Notes: generated from the sequence alone by a model not told the origin. Positions 16,905-25,556 are shown, counted from the stretch's first letter. The stretch: 64,000 nucleotides of DNA from Sulfurovum indicum (GCF_014931715.1 NZ_CP063164.1:1178001-1242000); one strand, 5' to 3'. Translations and numbers: made by a program.

Positions 16905-17615
16905 TTAGAACCGGTAGCTTATCCCTAAGGTAAGCATATGAGCATTATAATCAAGTTTACCGTCAAGATAGGTCTCACCATTGTCATAAAATCTCTCTGT
17001 ATCATCACCATAGTCAGTATATCGATACTGGATACGGGTATACAAATCCTCTGACAATTTCTTCTCTACTCCTGCCCCGATCGTCCATCCTGTCAACGTC
17101 ATGCTTGTGCTATACGAGACCGATCCGTCTGTCACAGTAACATCAAAGTCACCCCAGGCGACACCACCGGTCAGATAGGGCATAAAATCCTCCATTACCA
17201 TACCGGCTCTCAGGCGCAGAGAGGCATCCCAGTTCTGTTCAACTTTAGTGAAGACACCTTGTGTATTGGTAACAGGGCCACTGTCATCGGCATCCACATA
17301 ATTCCATTCTCCTTCAACCCCTACCAGCAGATCATTATCCAGCAACCAGTTATATCCTCCATAGACCCCTCCACTGAAGCCATCAACATCAAGATCGTAT
17401 GTTCTGTAAATTCCAAACCCGCTTCCTGTATTATCATAGTCAACATCGGCATCTCCCCATACTCCGCCAACCTGCAGGCCGGCATAGAGTCCGCTCCAAC
17501 TATCGACAGGTTCGGAAACCACAGGTGCAGGAGCCACAGGTGCAATATTTCCACCTGCCATCACGATACTGCTAAATCCCAAAGCCATAAATACTGACAA
17601 ACTTATCTTTTTCAT
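16905..17615 (-). CDS. Outer-membrane beta-barrel protein (Opa/OmpA-like porin family)
   Basis: A 236-residue protein with a signal peptide (1-20, ending VMA) and a short proline-rich linker. The rest is an eight-strand barrel: WSGLYAGLQVGGVWG opens it, alternating aromatic strands and acidic loops follow, and it ends with LTLGISYRF, the C-terminal phenylalanine needed for outer-membrane insertion. The start follows AGAAGGAG. It has a strong terminator and a long upstream region, suggesting a well-expressed single gene. Confidence 0.87.
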   Translation of the reverse strand: MKKISLSVFMALGFSSIVMAGGNIAPVAPAPVVSEPVDSWSGLYAGLQVGGVWGDADVDYDNTGSGFGIYRTYDLDVDGFSGGVYGGYNWLLDNDLLVGVEGEWNYVDADDSGPVTNTQGVFTKVEQNWDASLRLRAGMVMEDFMPYLTGGVAWGDFDVTVTDGSVSYSTSMTLTGWTIGAGVEKKLSEDLYTRIQYRYTDYGDDTERFYDNGETYLDGKLDYNAHMLTLGISYRF

Positions 17616-18004
17616 CTTATACTCCTTCTGTACTCTTTAAATAATGCTTACTCTAAGCATCGCCTTTACTGGCATCCGTCAAACGCCAATTCCAATATTG
17701 TTCCAGATGAGTTCCATTTCACCTGCAAAGTACTCTGTTTGAGTACTTTAAAGAAAAAACCGTTTCTCTTTTGGCTTCCGTTGTTTGTATACGCTGCCAA
17801 GTTTACTAAAGATCTTTTAAAGCCTCTATATACCATTGTAACAGTACTTTCTGAATATTTTATAAAATAAAATAATTATTAATTTTTAAATAAGATAATT
17901 AAAGTGACTGAAAATAAAGAGATACAAGCAATCTATTCGGCTTTTATTTTTCATAAAAAAAGAGGAGCAGCATGAAGAAATGAACATTTTGAGAAAAAAT
18001 ACAT
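17616..18004. other. Gene-free region upstream of the outer-membrane protein
   Basis: 389 bp with no credible gene. It contains a perfect 9-bp inverted repeat, AAAGTACTC/GAGTACTTT (17727-17749, loop TGTTT), which could lie in the leader or operator of the minus-strand barrel gene. An AT-rich stretch spans about 17850-17900. Near 17963-17983 an AGAGGAG site is followed by ATG AAG AAA TGA, a ribosome site with an aborted start that may be the remnant of a lost gene. Confidence 0.5.
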
Positions 18005-18715
18005 TTACTCCAGCTTCAAAAAGAAATATTCCTGTACCAAACGGTGGACCACTTTTTCTGTTCCCTGTATCAAAAGCGGATATTTCTTTGCGTCAAGCCA
18101 TTGTATGATCTCCTTTATCTCCGCTTCACCCATCACGGTACATCCAGCCGTAGGTACTCTTTTGATATGAATAAAGATACAGGAACCTGCTCCCGGAACG
18201 GCTCCCTTTTCATCGATATGGTTATGGTTGACCACGATACCGTATTTATAGTAGTCTTTAGGGAACTTCATATGCTCTTTACTTTTATAGTCTACATTTA
18301 TCCTGCTGCTGTCTACGATCTTGTTGTAGAGTTTTGAATTGACATCATCCACACAGTGGTCGCTCTCTTTGTAGACAATATAAGGATAGTCTGTATCAAA
18401 AGGAGCATAACCAAAGGCCTGTTTCAGTTCAAAAATGCCTGCCGGTGCTTTGCCGTCCCCCTCTTTTTTGATATATTTGGCATTTTTGGGAATGGTGTGC
18501 AGCCCTCTACCCCATCCAAGACCGTTACGTCCAAGCTTGATCTCGATCGTATCACCTGCTTTGTACCATTTACCGGCTCTCTTCTCATACCGCTGTAGTT
18601 TGCCGCTGTCAGCCGACCACTCCTTCGTTGTAACGACTATCAGCTGAGCTGCATCAGGTATTTGTGCCTGAAGTTTCAGCATAAGAACCAAAAGTGCAAG
18701 TAATATTTTTTTCAT
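18005..18715 (-). CDS. L,D-transpeptidase catalytic domain protein (YkuD/ErfK family)
   Basis: A secreted 236-residue protein with a signal peptide (1-17). The catalytic core near the C-terminus has HIKRVPTAGCTVM, with H183 and nucleophile C192. GDGKAPAGIFEL and YGIVVNHNH are conserved substrate-cleft segments of the family. Such enzymes form 3-3 crosslinks in peptidoglycan or attach proteins to it; some members cleave instead. Divergently transcribed from nhaC with 111 bp between them. Confidence 0.85.
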   Translation of the reverse strand: MKKILLALLVLMLKLQAQIPDAAQLIVVTTKEWSADSGKLQRYEKRAGKWYKAGDTIEIKLGRNGLGWGRGLHTIPKNAKYIKKEGDGKAPAGIFELKQAFGYAPFDTDYPYIVYKESDHCVDDVNSKLYNKIVDSSRINVDYKSKEHMKFPKDYYKYGIVVNHNHIDEKGAVPGAGSCIFIHIKRVPTAGCTVMGEAEIKEIIQWLDAKKYPLLIQGTEKVVHRLVQEYFFLKLE

Positions 18716-18720
18716 TGTGT

Positions 18721-18726
18721 TATAAT
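18721..18726 (+). promoter_or_regulatory. Probable -10 box for the nhaC transcript
   Basis: A consensus TATAAT that would start transcription near 18733, just before the structured leader. A distinct -35 is not evident, as is common in Campylobacterota. Confidence 0.55.
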
Positions 18727-18745
18727 CCCCTTATATCAATATTTA

Positions 18746-18799
18746 TTCCCAAAGGGATGGGAAACCTGGAGCACATATCCCCGAATTGAGCCCAGGGAA
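18746..18799 (+). ncRNA. Pseudoknot-forming leader, candidate cation riboswitch
   Basis: Between a TATAAT box and the nhaC start lies a G/C-rich block in an AT-rich setting. GGGAT (18754-18758) pairs with ATCCC (18777-18781), and CCTGG (18765-18769) pairs with CCAGG (18792-18796). The pairs interleave and therefore form an H-type pseudoknot. TTCCC (18746-18750) can alternatively pair with GGGAA at 18759-18763 or 18795-18799, giving competing folds. Position and downstream gene resemble the lithium (nhaA-I, nhaA-II) and sodium riboswitches found before cation/proton antiporters. Membership in any named class is inferred from context and was not confirmed. Confidence 0.55.
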
Positions 18800-18826
18800 A
18801 ACTCTATATTAAGACAGGTACTTTTA

Positions 18827-20206
18827 ATGGAATACGGAATCATATCGATCGCAATACCACTGCTGACTATCATCTTGGCCATTATAACAAAAGATGTCAT
18901 CGTTTCACTCATCGGCGGGATCTTTGCCGGGCTTCTTGTTTTGAATGGATACGATCCGTTTAGTGCCTTTATCGCACTTTTCAACGGGATCGTTGAGCTC
19001 TTCTCAGAAGGGTGGATCACAAAAACCCTTCTTTTCGCATTGATGATAGGTGCCATTATCAAACTGCTCACTCTTTCGGGAGCAGTCGATCAATTTGTGA
19101 CATATCTGAGTACCAAAGCAGAAAAAATCGATTCTCCCAAAGGAGCTATGCTGCTGGCATACACAATAGGCATAGTGATCTTCATAGAGTCATCCATCAC
19201 CTCACTGGTAGCAGGAACCGTAGCAAAACCACTTTGCGACAAGAACAGTGTCAGCAGAGAAAAGCTCGCCTATATCTGTGATTCGACCTCTGCACCCATC
19301 TGTTCTCTTGTGCCTCTGAATGCCTGGGGTGCACTTCTGCTGGGGCTCATTGTGACTGCCATAGACTCTCACGTCATTTCCGGGGATGCCATTTCACTGC
19401 TGATCGCCTCCATCCCCTATAATTTCTATTCTATTTTTACACTCCTGATTGTTCTGGCAGTCATTCTCTTCAACTATGAAATCGGCCCATTAAAAGATAC
19501 TGTTGCAAAACCCTACCATGGTGACCATACCAAACACGAAGGCAGACCTACTCCGCTCCCTATGCTTCTTCCCATTTTGGTAATGGTTCTTGCCGTACCT
19601 GCAGGACTGTACCTCACAGGTAAAGGTGATATTTTGAAGGGGAGCGGTTCCACTTCGGTCTATTATGCTGTCATCGTTACCCTGCTCTTTATGTATCTGT
19701 ACTATGTCGGTGGGAAAATGCTGACCCACAAAAACTACTTTAAAGCGTTTTATGAAGGTTTGGGAGAGATGATTCCTGTCGTTATGATCCTGCTTTTTGC
19801 TCTCTTCATCGGTAAAGTCATCGGCGACCTGGGAACCGCCAAATACCTTGCCCATCTGCTCAGCGGTAATGTCTCCCCAGTACTTATGCCGATGCTCATT
19901 TTTCTGGTAGCCGGTATTACAGCATTTTCCACAGGAACCAGCTGGGGGACATTTTCCATCATGATGCCTATAGGCCTGGCACTCGCTGCAAGTATGGGGC
20001 TTGACATCCCGCTTGTCATCGCGGCAGTCATCAGCGGAGGGATCTTCGGAGACCATGCCTCTCCGATCTCAGACACGACTATCATCTCCTCAATGGCAGC
20101 AGGATGTGACCATGTCGAACACGTACGAACACAACTTCCCTATGCACTGACAGGCGGTGCTTTCGCCGCTTTGGCATTTCTGATTTCCGGATGGATACTG
20201 GTCTAA
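18827..20206 (+). CDS. nhaC: NhaC-family Na+/H+ antiporter
   Basis: An inner-membrane protein of 459 residues with about 12 helices. Conserved segments include VSLIGGIFAGLLVLNG, IVIFIESSITSLVAG, CDSTSAPICSLVPLNAWGA, AFSTGTSWGTFSIMMPIG and GGIFGDHASPISDTTI. The last two are hallmarks of the NhaC/ion-transporter superfamily cation path. It probably exports sodium (or lithium) in exchange for protons, useful in a marine cell. NhaC relatives can also move organic acids, so the substrate is inferred. The leader forms a pseudoknot. Confidence 0.9.
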   Translation: MEYGIISIAIPLLTIILAIITKDVIVSLIGGIFAGLLVLNGYDPFSAFIALFNGIVELFSEGWITKTLLFALMIGAIIKLLTLSGAVDQFVTYLSTKAEKIDSPKGAMLLAYTIGIVIFIESSITSLVAGTVAKPLCDKNSVSREKLAYICDSTSAPICSLVPLNAWGALLLGLIVTAIDSHVISGDAISLLIASIPYNFYSIFTLLIVLAVILFNYEIGPLKDTVAKPYHGDHTKHEGRPTPLPMLLPILVMVLAVPAGLYLTGKGDILKGSGSTSVYYAVIVTLLFMYLYYVGGKMLTHKNYFKAFYEGLGEMIPVVMILLFALFIGKVIGDLGTAKYLAHLLSGNVSPVLMPMLIFLVAGITAFSTGTSWGTFSIMMPIGLALAASMGLDIPLVIAAVISGGIFGDHASPISDTTIISSMAAGCDHVEHVRTQLPYALTGGAFAALAFLISGWILV

Positions 20207-20247
20207 CCGTCTGAAGCCAAACGTCACAAGAGATCAAGAGGAGTAAA

Positions 20248-21156
20248 ATGATCACCAATATTCTAAAAACCGCTGGCATACTGCTGATACTTGGAACATC
20301 TGTTTTGGCATCAGAAAAGATCACCAGAGAAAAAGAAGATCTTTCAAAGCTTCCATCAGACTACGATATGATCCTGGCCTACTATGGACGCCCCGGCACC
20401 TCCAGAATGGGAATTTTGGGACAATACCCTCTTGATACGCTTTTCAGAAAGATCAAAGCTCATGCAAAAGAGTATGAAAAAATACTGAACTACAGGTACC
20501 GTATAACGCCCGGTGTAGATGTTGTCTATGATCTTGCTATCAGGGAGCCCGGTACCGGCGGGAACTATCTTATTCCGCTTTCAGAAAAAACTCTGCTCAA
20601 ATACATTCACAAAGCCAAAGAGTATGGAGCAGTCGTGATCCTTGACATGCAGCTGGGTAAAAAGAGCCCTCCTCAGGCCATAAAGCCTGTTTTACGATAT
20701 CTCAAGTATGAGAATGTCCATATAGCCATCGATCCGGAATTTTCCGTAGACAACCTGAACGTACGTCCGGGAAAAGTGATCGGTTCAGTTACAGCCGAAG
20801 AGATCAATCAGGTACAGGCTTTAATGAGCAGCTATCTTAAAGAGCACAGTATTAGAGAAGAGAAGATACTGATAGTACATATGTTCACGGAAAAGATGCT
20901 TGCCCATAAGAATGCACTCAGGTATTATGAGAAGATCCACCTTGTTATGAATCTGGACGGACATGGTTCACCTGCATTGAAAGTCAAAATCTATAACGGC
21001 ATCTACACAAAGAGTCGAGCTGTAAAATTTGCCGGAGGGTTCAAACTCTTTTTTAAAGAAGACAACCCTCTTATGTCACCCAGGCAGGTACTTGGGCTGG
21101 AACCTGTGGGAAGATACAAAATAAAAAACATGCCTACATATATTAACTATCAATAA
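20248..21156 (+). CDS. Secreted conserved protein, possible TIM-barrel fold, unknown function
   Basis: A 302-residue protein with a signal peptide (about 1-21). Alternating beta and alpha segments suggest a barrel: MILAYYGRPGTS, VVYDLAIREPGTGG, AVVILDMQLGKKSP, VHIAIDPEFSVD, ILIVHMFTEKML and VMNLDGHGSP. The regular spacing of acidic residues after the strands resembles glycoside hydrolases, but no catalytic pair could be assigned. Starts 41 bp after nhaC with a GAGGAG site and may share its transcript. Confidence 0.65.
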   Translation: MITNILKTAGILLILGTSVLASEKITREKEDLSKLPSDYDMILAYYGRPGTSRMGILGQYPLDTLFRKIKAHAKEYEKILNYRYRITPGVDVVYDLAIREPGTGGNYLIPLSEKTLLKYIHKAKEYGAVVILDMQLGKKSPPQAIKPVLRYLKYENVHIAIDPEFSVDNLNVRPGKVIGSVTAEEINQVQALMSSYLKEHSIREEKILIVHMFTEKMLAHKNALRYYEKIHLVMNLDGHGSPALKVKIYNGIYTKSRAVKFAGGFKLFFKEDNPLMSPRQVLGLEPVGRYKIKNMPTYINYQ

Positions 21157-21203
21157 AGCATTATCTGTTAGAATATCTCAAAAAACGGACAGGAGGCAGA
21201 CTA

Positions 21204-21494
21204 ATGAAAAAGAAGAACCGGGCGCTTCACCTTGAGATCAGTGCGATCCTTCTGAAGTATGACCCCATGAACGTAGGTGCAGCTATTGCAGAAGATGATG
21301 AGTACGATCTTGAAGCAGCGACCATTCTCTCACGTATCAAAGAGGTACATACAAAAGAGGAGCTTGCCGATATTGTTTTTGAAGAGTTTCAAAGCTGGTA
21401 CGGAAAAGATGCTGTCGGTGAACGTAAAAAGTATGAGGCTATGGCAGCCGAGATATGGGAAATATGGCACCAATACAACAGTCAGACTTCATGA
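21204..21494 (+). CDS. Small conserved cytoplasmic protein, unknown
   Basis: An acidic helical protein of 96 residues with no signal or membrane segment. LLKYDPMNVG and the EEFQSWYG region resemble small DUF1871-like proteins, but this is weak. It overlaps the phosphatase gene by 4 bp (ATGA), so the two are made together. Start supported by AGGAGG. Confidence 0.6.
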   Translation: MKKKNRALHLEISAILLKYDPMNVGAAIAEDDEYDLEAATILSRIKEVHTKEELADIVFEEFQSWYGKDAVGERKKYEAMAAEIWEIWHQYNSQTS

Positions 21495-21979
21495 AAAGGC
21501 TCTACCTTCTGCGTCATGCCAAATCAAGCTGGAAAGACTTTACCCTCTCTGATTTTGACAGACCGTTGAACAAACGCGGCAAACGCGATGCACCACTTAT
21601 GGCCCAAAAGCTGAAAGAGATGGGCATTAGACCCGATATCATTATTTCAAGTCCTGCCAAACGGGCACGCAAAACAGCAAAGATCTTTGCAAAAACACTC
21701 CATGCAGCGCTTGAGACAGAAGAAAAACTCTACGAAGCCCACACTTCAGATATTAAAGAGGTCATCCAGACAGCATTTGAAAAGTATGATGCCGTTATGA
21801 TAGTGGGACACAATCCGGGGCTGACAATGTTCAATGATGAGATATCCGATATCCCCATCTTCAATATTCCTACAACAGGAGTCGTCGGTATCGGCTTTCA
21901 AAATGATGACACCTCATTAGATAAAGGCAGCCAGCTTTTTTTTGAATATCCAAGGAAATATGCTCCCCATGCGGGGTGA
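21491..21979 (+). CDS. SixA-like histidine phosphatase
   Basis: A 162-residue member of the histidine phosphatase superfamily. The N-terminal LYLLRHAKSSW is the RH(G/A) motif with the nucleophilic histidine, and VGHNPGLT holds the second catalytic histidine. Length and RHAKS form resemble SixA, which removes phosphate from histidine of phosphotransfer proteins. The real substrate here is unknown. Start at 21491 overlaps the preceding stop. Confidence 0.87.
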   Translation: MKRLYLLRHAKSSWKDFTLSDFDRPLNKRGKRDAPLMAQKLKEMGIRPDIIISSPAKRARKTAKIFAKTLHAALETEEKLYEAHTSDIKEVIQTAFEKYDAVMIVGHNPGLTMFNDEISDIPIFNIPTTGVVGIGFQNDDTSLDKGSQLFFEYPRKYAPHAG

Positions 21980-22061
21980 TCCTGTTTTTCAAACATCTTT
22001 TACTCTTTTCATTTTTCTATTCACATGATAGAATATATTCATCAAAGATGAAAGGACAAGT

Positions 22062-23780
22062 ATGCGAGTCACCAACCGTCAGATCGCTGACATCTTCAAT
22101 GAAACAGCCGATCTGATCGACATTGACGGTGAAAATCCTTTCAGGGTACGGGCTTACAGAAATGCTGCCAGAACCATTCTCTCCCATCCCAGAAATATGG
22201 CAGACCTTGTGGAGGAGCAATTTGATCTTACCTCTTTAAAAGGTATAGGCAGGGAGCTTGCCAAAAAGATCACGGAGATCGTCCAAACAGGAAAGCTCTC
22301 TTATCTTGAAAAACTCAAACGTATCCATCCTCCGGGAATAGAAAAACTGCTGAAGATACCGGGACTGGGTCCAAGACGGGTACGCCTCCTGCATGAATTT
22401 CTCCATATCAATTCCCTGCATGACCTTGAAAACGCACTCAGACAGGACAAACTGCAAAGTGTACCCAGCTTTGGTCCCAAACTTATAGAGATGATCGAAA
22501 AAGAACTGAAAAAGAGACGCTACGAGGAGAAGCGCTACCCTCTTTCAGAAGCAGATTCTGTTTCCCGGTGGCTTCTGGAAACACTCTGTTCAGCAAAAGG
22601 CCTGATCGAAATTGAAGTTGCAGGAAGTATCAGAAGAAGATCTGAAACAGTGCATGATATTGATATCGTTGCCGCTGCTGAAACAGAAAATGACATTATG
22701 GAGCATTTCACTACACTGCCGGAGGCAGAAAGAGTGCTCATGAAGGGACCGACACGCTCTTCCGTCATTCTGATCAACGGTATCACTGTCGACCTCAGGG
22801 TAGTTCCGGCTGAAAACTTTGGTGCGGCCCTACACCACTTTACCGGATCGAAAGCCCACAATATAGCCTTGCGAAAACTGGCCATTACCAAAGAGATGAA
22901 GATCAATGAATACGGTATTTACAAAAAGGGAAAAAGAATCGGCGGGGAGAAAGAAGAGGATATTTACAAAAAACTTGATATGGACTACATTGCGCCTGAA
23001 CTTCGTGAAAACAGAGGAGAAATAGTGGTGGCCCAACAACACAGACTTCCCTCTTTGGTCTCAGAAGAAGAGATACAGGGTGATCTGCATATACATACGA
23101 CCTACAGTGACGGCACCAATACGATCCGGGAAATGGCACTCAGAGCAAAAGAGAAAGGGTATGAATACATTGCTGTTACCGACCATACCAGACACCTTGC
23201 CGTCGCACACGGACTGGATGAGAAGAAAGCCAAAAAACAACTCGAGGAGATTGACCGGCTTAATGAGGAACTCCAGGGTATTACTATCCTGAAGTCCGCA
23301 GAAGTCGACATTCTTGAAGACGGCAGTCTTGATCTTCCGGAGAGTATTCTCAAAGAACTTGACCTTACTGTCTGCGCTGTCCATTTCAAGTTTGATCTTT
23401 CACAGCAGGCACAGACCAAACGTATTCTCAAAGCGATGGAACATCCCTTCTTCACCATTCTGGGCCATCCTACAGGACGGCTTATCGGTCTGCGTGATCC
23501 TTATGATATCGATATGGAGGCCATCATACATGCAGCAGCCCAATGCGGATGTATACTTGAACTCAATGCGCAGCCTGATCGTCTCGATCTCAATGATATA
23601 CACTGTAAAATGGCAAAAGAGGCTGGGGTACCCATTGCTATCTCTACCGATGCCCACTCCGTCAATGATCTCGATCTCATGCATTACGGTATCGGACAGG
23701 CACGACGCGGATGGCTTGGAAAAGAGAATGTTGTCAATACAAGAGGTCTGAAAGAACTTAAAAAAGTATTAAAAAAGTAA
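22062..23780 (+). CDS. polX: Family X DNA polymerase with PHP exonuclease domain (PolX)
   Basis: A 572-residue repair polymerase. Residues 1-150 carry helix-hairpin-helix elements (LKGIGRELAKKI, IPGLGPRRV, VPSFGPKLI). Residues 150-315 form the polymerase palm with GSIRRRSETVHDIDIV and TVDLRVV aspartates. Residues 335-572 are a PHP domain with metal-binding motifs DLHIHTTYSDG, VTDHT, KSAEVDI, LGHPTGR and STDAHS. This architecture gives gap filling and 3'-5' exonuclease or AP endonuclease activity in other bacteria. Start follows GAAAGGA. Confidence 0.95.
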   Translation: MRVTNRQIADIFNETADLIDIDGENPFRVRAYRNAARTILSHPRNMADLVEEQFDLTSLKGIGRELAKKITEIVQTGKLSYLEKLKRIHPPGIEKLLKIPGLGPRRVRLLHEFLHINSLHDLENALRQDKLQSVPSFGPKLIEMIEKELKKRRYEEKRYPLSEADSVSRWLLETLCSAKGLIEIEVAGSIRRRSETVHDIDIVAAAETENDIMEHFTTLPEAERVLMKGPTRSSVILINGITVDLRVVPAENFGAALHHFTGSKAHNIALRKLAITKEMKINEYGIYKKGKRIGGEKEEDIYKKLDMDYIAPELRENRGEIVVAQQHRLPSLVSEEEIQGDLHIHTTYSDGTNTIREMALRAKEKGYEYIAVTDHTRHLAVAHGLDEKKAKKQLEEIDRLNEELQGITILKSAEVDILEDGSLDLPESILKELDLTVCAVHFKFDLSQQAQTKRILKAMEHPFFTILGHPTGRLIGLRDPYDIDMEAIIHAAAQCGCILELNAQPDRLDLNDIHCKMAKEAGVPIAISTDAHSVNDLDLMHYGIGQARRGWLGKENVVNTRGLKELKKVLKK

Positions 23781-23784
23781 ACTT

Positions 23785-23997
23785 GTTCCGAACCTACAAA
23801 CGACAAGCAGTTGTCGTTTGCTTAACGGTTTTTCCGCTGCGGCTCCGCTTTACTACGACCGCTCTGGTTCCGAACCTACAAACGACAAGCAGTTGTCGTT
23901 TGCTTAACGGTTTTGCCGCTGCGGCTCCGCTTTGCTACGACCGCTCTGGTTCCGAACCTACAAACGACAAGCAGTTGTCGTTTGCTTAACGGTTCTC
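23785..23997. repeat. 82-bp tandem direct repeat (two and a half copies) with internal hairpins
   Basis: A block starting GTTCCGAACCTACAAACG recurs at 23785, 23867 and 23949, an exact 82-bp period with very few differences. The third copy breaks off inside the end of the AMMECR1 gene. Each unit has the hairpin CAAACGACAA/TTGTCGTTTG with loop GCAG and the small palindrome GGTTCCGAACC. The spacer carries GCCGCTGCGGCTCCGC. The last copy supplies the stop codon (TTA at 23986-23988) and final codons of the neighbouring gene. A related copy is at 25505-25556. Confidence 0.9.
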
Positions 23998-24549
23998 ATA
24001 ATACTCTTCTGCCTGGTAGACAAAGATTTCAGGGTGCTCTTCCAGACAGTTTGACACCATACCTGCCTTTTGGCACAGGTGCGTCATAAAGCTCTCGAAG
24101 GTAGGCAGCTGCTCCCATACCTGCGGTAGAAAAGTTGCCTGGTAAGGTCCCTTTTTCAGGATTACCCCGTCAATGCCGGGTCTGAGTTTCGACTTCAGAT
24201 CTGCTGCTGAAGTGTAAGGAAGCAGTTTTGGCTCGGTGAGTAAAGAGACCTCTATGGTGATCTTGTCGAACTCTTCAGGACTCAAGGCATCAAATCTCGG
24301 ATCACCAAACGCAGCACTCTGGGCATTTTGAATGATATCCTCATAGAGTGCGCGGTGAGCTATGATGGAGCCGATACAGCCTCTAAGTGTCCCGTCTGCC
24401 TTTTTGTTCAGTGTCACAAATGCCGCCCCTTTTTTACTGAGCCACGGATTTTCTCTGCGCAGTGTCTCCATATCGACACCATAGTCGATGCCGAATTTCT
24501 GTGCGATCGCTGCACGTGCCAGTTTCAGCAATACCTCTTTTTTACCCAT
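23986..24549 (-). CDS. amrA: AmmeMemoRadiSam system protein A (AMMECR1 domain)
   Basis: A 187-residue AMMECR1-family protein. GTLRGCIGSI is the invariant LRGCIG motif with its reactive-looking cysteine, followed by AAFGDPRF, which is also conserved. The function of the family is unknown, although it is conserved from bacteria to humans. The ATG at 24549 has AGGAGG upstream and overlaps the Memo gene by 8 bp. The C-terminus runs into a tandem repeat, whose sequence provides the last codons. Third gene of a three-gene operon (radical SAM, Memo, AMMECR1). Confidence 0.93.
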   Translation of the reverse strand: MGKKEVLLKLARAAIAQKFGIDYGVDMETLRRENPWLSKKGAAFVTLNKKADGTLRGCIGSIIAHRALYEDIIQNAQSAAFGDPRFDALSPEEFDKITIEVSLLTEPKLLPYTSAADLKSKLRPGIDGVILKKGPYQATFLPQVWEQLPTFESFMTHLCQKAGMVSNCLEEHPEIFVYQAEEYYENR

Positions 24550-25369
24550 CTTGATCCTCCTGTGTAAAAGCAACACTGACATAGCCTACCACCTGTGATC
24601 TGTCCCCGCTGGCATCCGCACTTGTTCGATAGTCGAGTATATGCGGTCTCAAGCCTTTGTGTCTGGCTGATACCAGCATAGCCTCCACTCCTCTCTTCCC
24701 ACACGCTTCACATCCCTGATGCAGTTCAGACGGCTTCAGATTCATAATGGCATCAAGACAAATACTGTCCAGCCGTTTAGCTTTCTCAATGTCATAGTAG
24801 TGACTCAGATCCGTGCTGATCACCACTGCTGTCTGAGGATCTTCAAGCAAATAGTCAATGACATCGGCAAGTTCCTGTGGTGCAACATCACCATAGACCA
24901 GTTCCACTACTGAAACATCAGGCATATAATGCTTAATGAACGGCATCTGTACCTCCGTACTGTGTTCCTGATGAGCATCCGGATAAAAGTGGATTCCAAA
25001 CCGTCTCTCAAGGACCTTTACTGTCTCTTTGTCTATATTCAAAACACCAAGCGGCGTCTCATAACTCTCATAGTCAGCTACCGATATGCCATCAAGGTAA
25101 ACCCGGTGGCTGGGCCCGATCACTGCAATACGCTTTAGATTCTGGGCTGCCAGCATACGCAGTACAACGTTTGCTGTGAATCCGGAATAGATATATCCAG
25201 CATGCGGGACAATAACTGCTCTGGATCTTAACGAGAACAGCTTCTTCATATCGGCATGCTCATCAAGTATCGTATTATAATGATCAATCATCTTTAATAT
25301 TTCATCTTTTCCTGCCGGATAGAACTGTCCGGCTACAGCTGTACTTCTGACAGATTTACCTGTTGTCAT
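24542..25369 (-). CDS. amrB: AmmeMemoRadiSam system protein B (Memo-like)
   Basis: A 275-residue Memo-family protein related to class III extradiol dioxygenases. Conserved histidines appear in VVPHAGYIYSG, GPSHRVYLDG, EHSTEVQMPF and STDLSHYYD, and a cysteine in GCEACGKRGVEAM. Human Memo binds copper or iron through such residues; the bacterial role is unknown. The start has a strong AGGAGG site 8 bp upstream. Placed between the radical SAM gene and the AMMECR1 gene. Confidence 0.94.
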   Translation of the reverse strand: MTTGKSVRSTAVAGQFYPAGKDEILKMIDHYNTILDEHADMKKLFSLRSRAVIVPHAGYIYSGFTANVVLRMLAAQNLKRIAVIGPSHRVYLDGISVADYESYETPLGVLNIDKETVKVLERRFGIHFYPDAHQEHSTEVQMPFIKHYMPDVSVVELVYGDVAPQELADVIDYLLEDPQTAVVISTDLSHYYDIEKAKRLDSICLDAIMNLKPSELHQGCEACGKRGVEAMLVSARHKGLRPHILDYRTSADASGDRSQVVGYVSVAFTQEDQDG

Positions 25370-25548
25370 AGCTGTACCCTCCTATTCATATATGCCTCTA
25401 CAGGCTCTTTATTCCACTTTACCTTCAGTAGACTTACGAAGAGATCACCTCCGGTTTCAGGCTGATGAACATAAAACTGTTCCTGTTCACCTAAGGGCTT
25501 CACGGTTCCGAGGCTGCAAGCGTGAAGCAGTTTCCGTTCGTTCCGCAC
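25366..25548 (-). CDS. Doubtful 60-codon reading frame between the radical SAM and Memo genes
   Basis: A GTG-started frame that fills the 182-bp gap exactly, beginning 3 bp after the radical SAM stop and overlapping the Memo start by 4 bp. The predicted peptide is basic and matches no family. Its first codons fall in a repeat-like element (25505-25556), so it may be only a by-product of that insertion. Confidence 0.2.
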   Translation of the reverse strand: MRNERKLLHACSLGTVKPLGEQEQFYVHQPETGGDLFVSLLKVKWNKEPVEAYMNRRVQL

Positions 25549-25556
25549 TTCTCATT
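25505..25556 (-). repeat. Diverged relative of the 82-bp repeat at the 3' end of the radical SAM gene
   Basis: Aligned without gaps to the block beginning at 23948, 37 of 52 bases agree by my count, including GGTTCCGA, AAGCAGTT and TTCTCAT. As in the first locus, the element meets the end of a minus-strand gene at an ATGAGA sequence. An additional stem GCTTCACG/CGTGAAGC (25497-25504 with 25521-25528) overlaps it. Confidence 0.55.

Noticed and set aside
23783-23989. 68-codon plus-strand open frame after polX
   Set aside because: It is made almost wholly of the 82-bp tandem repeat and overlaps the end of the AMMECR1 gene; its peptide simply repeats itself.
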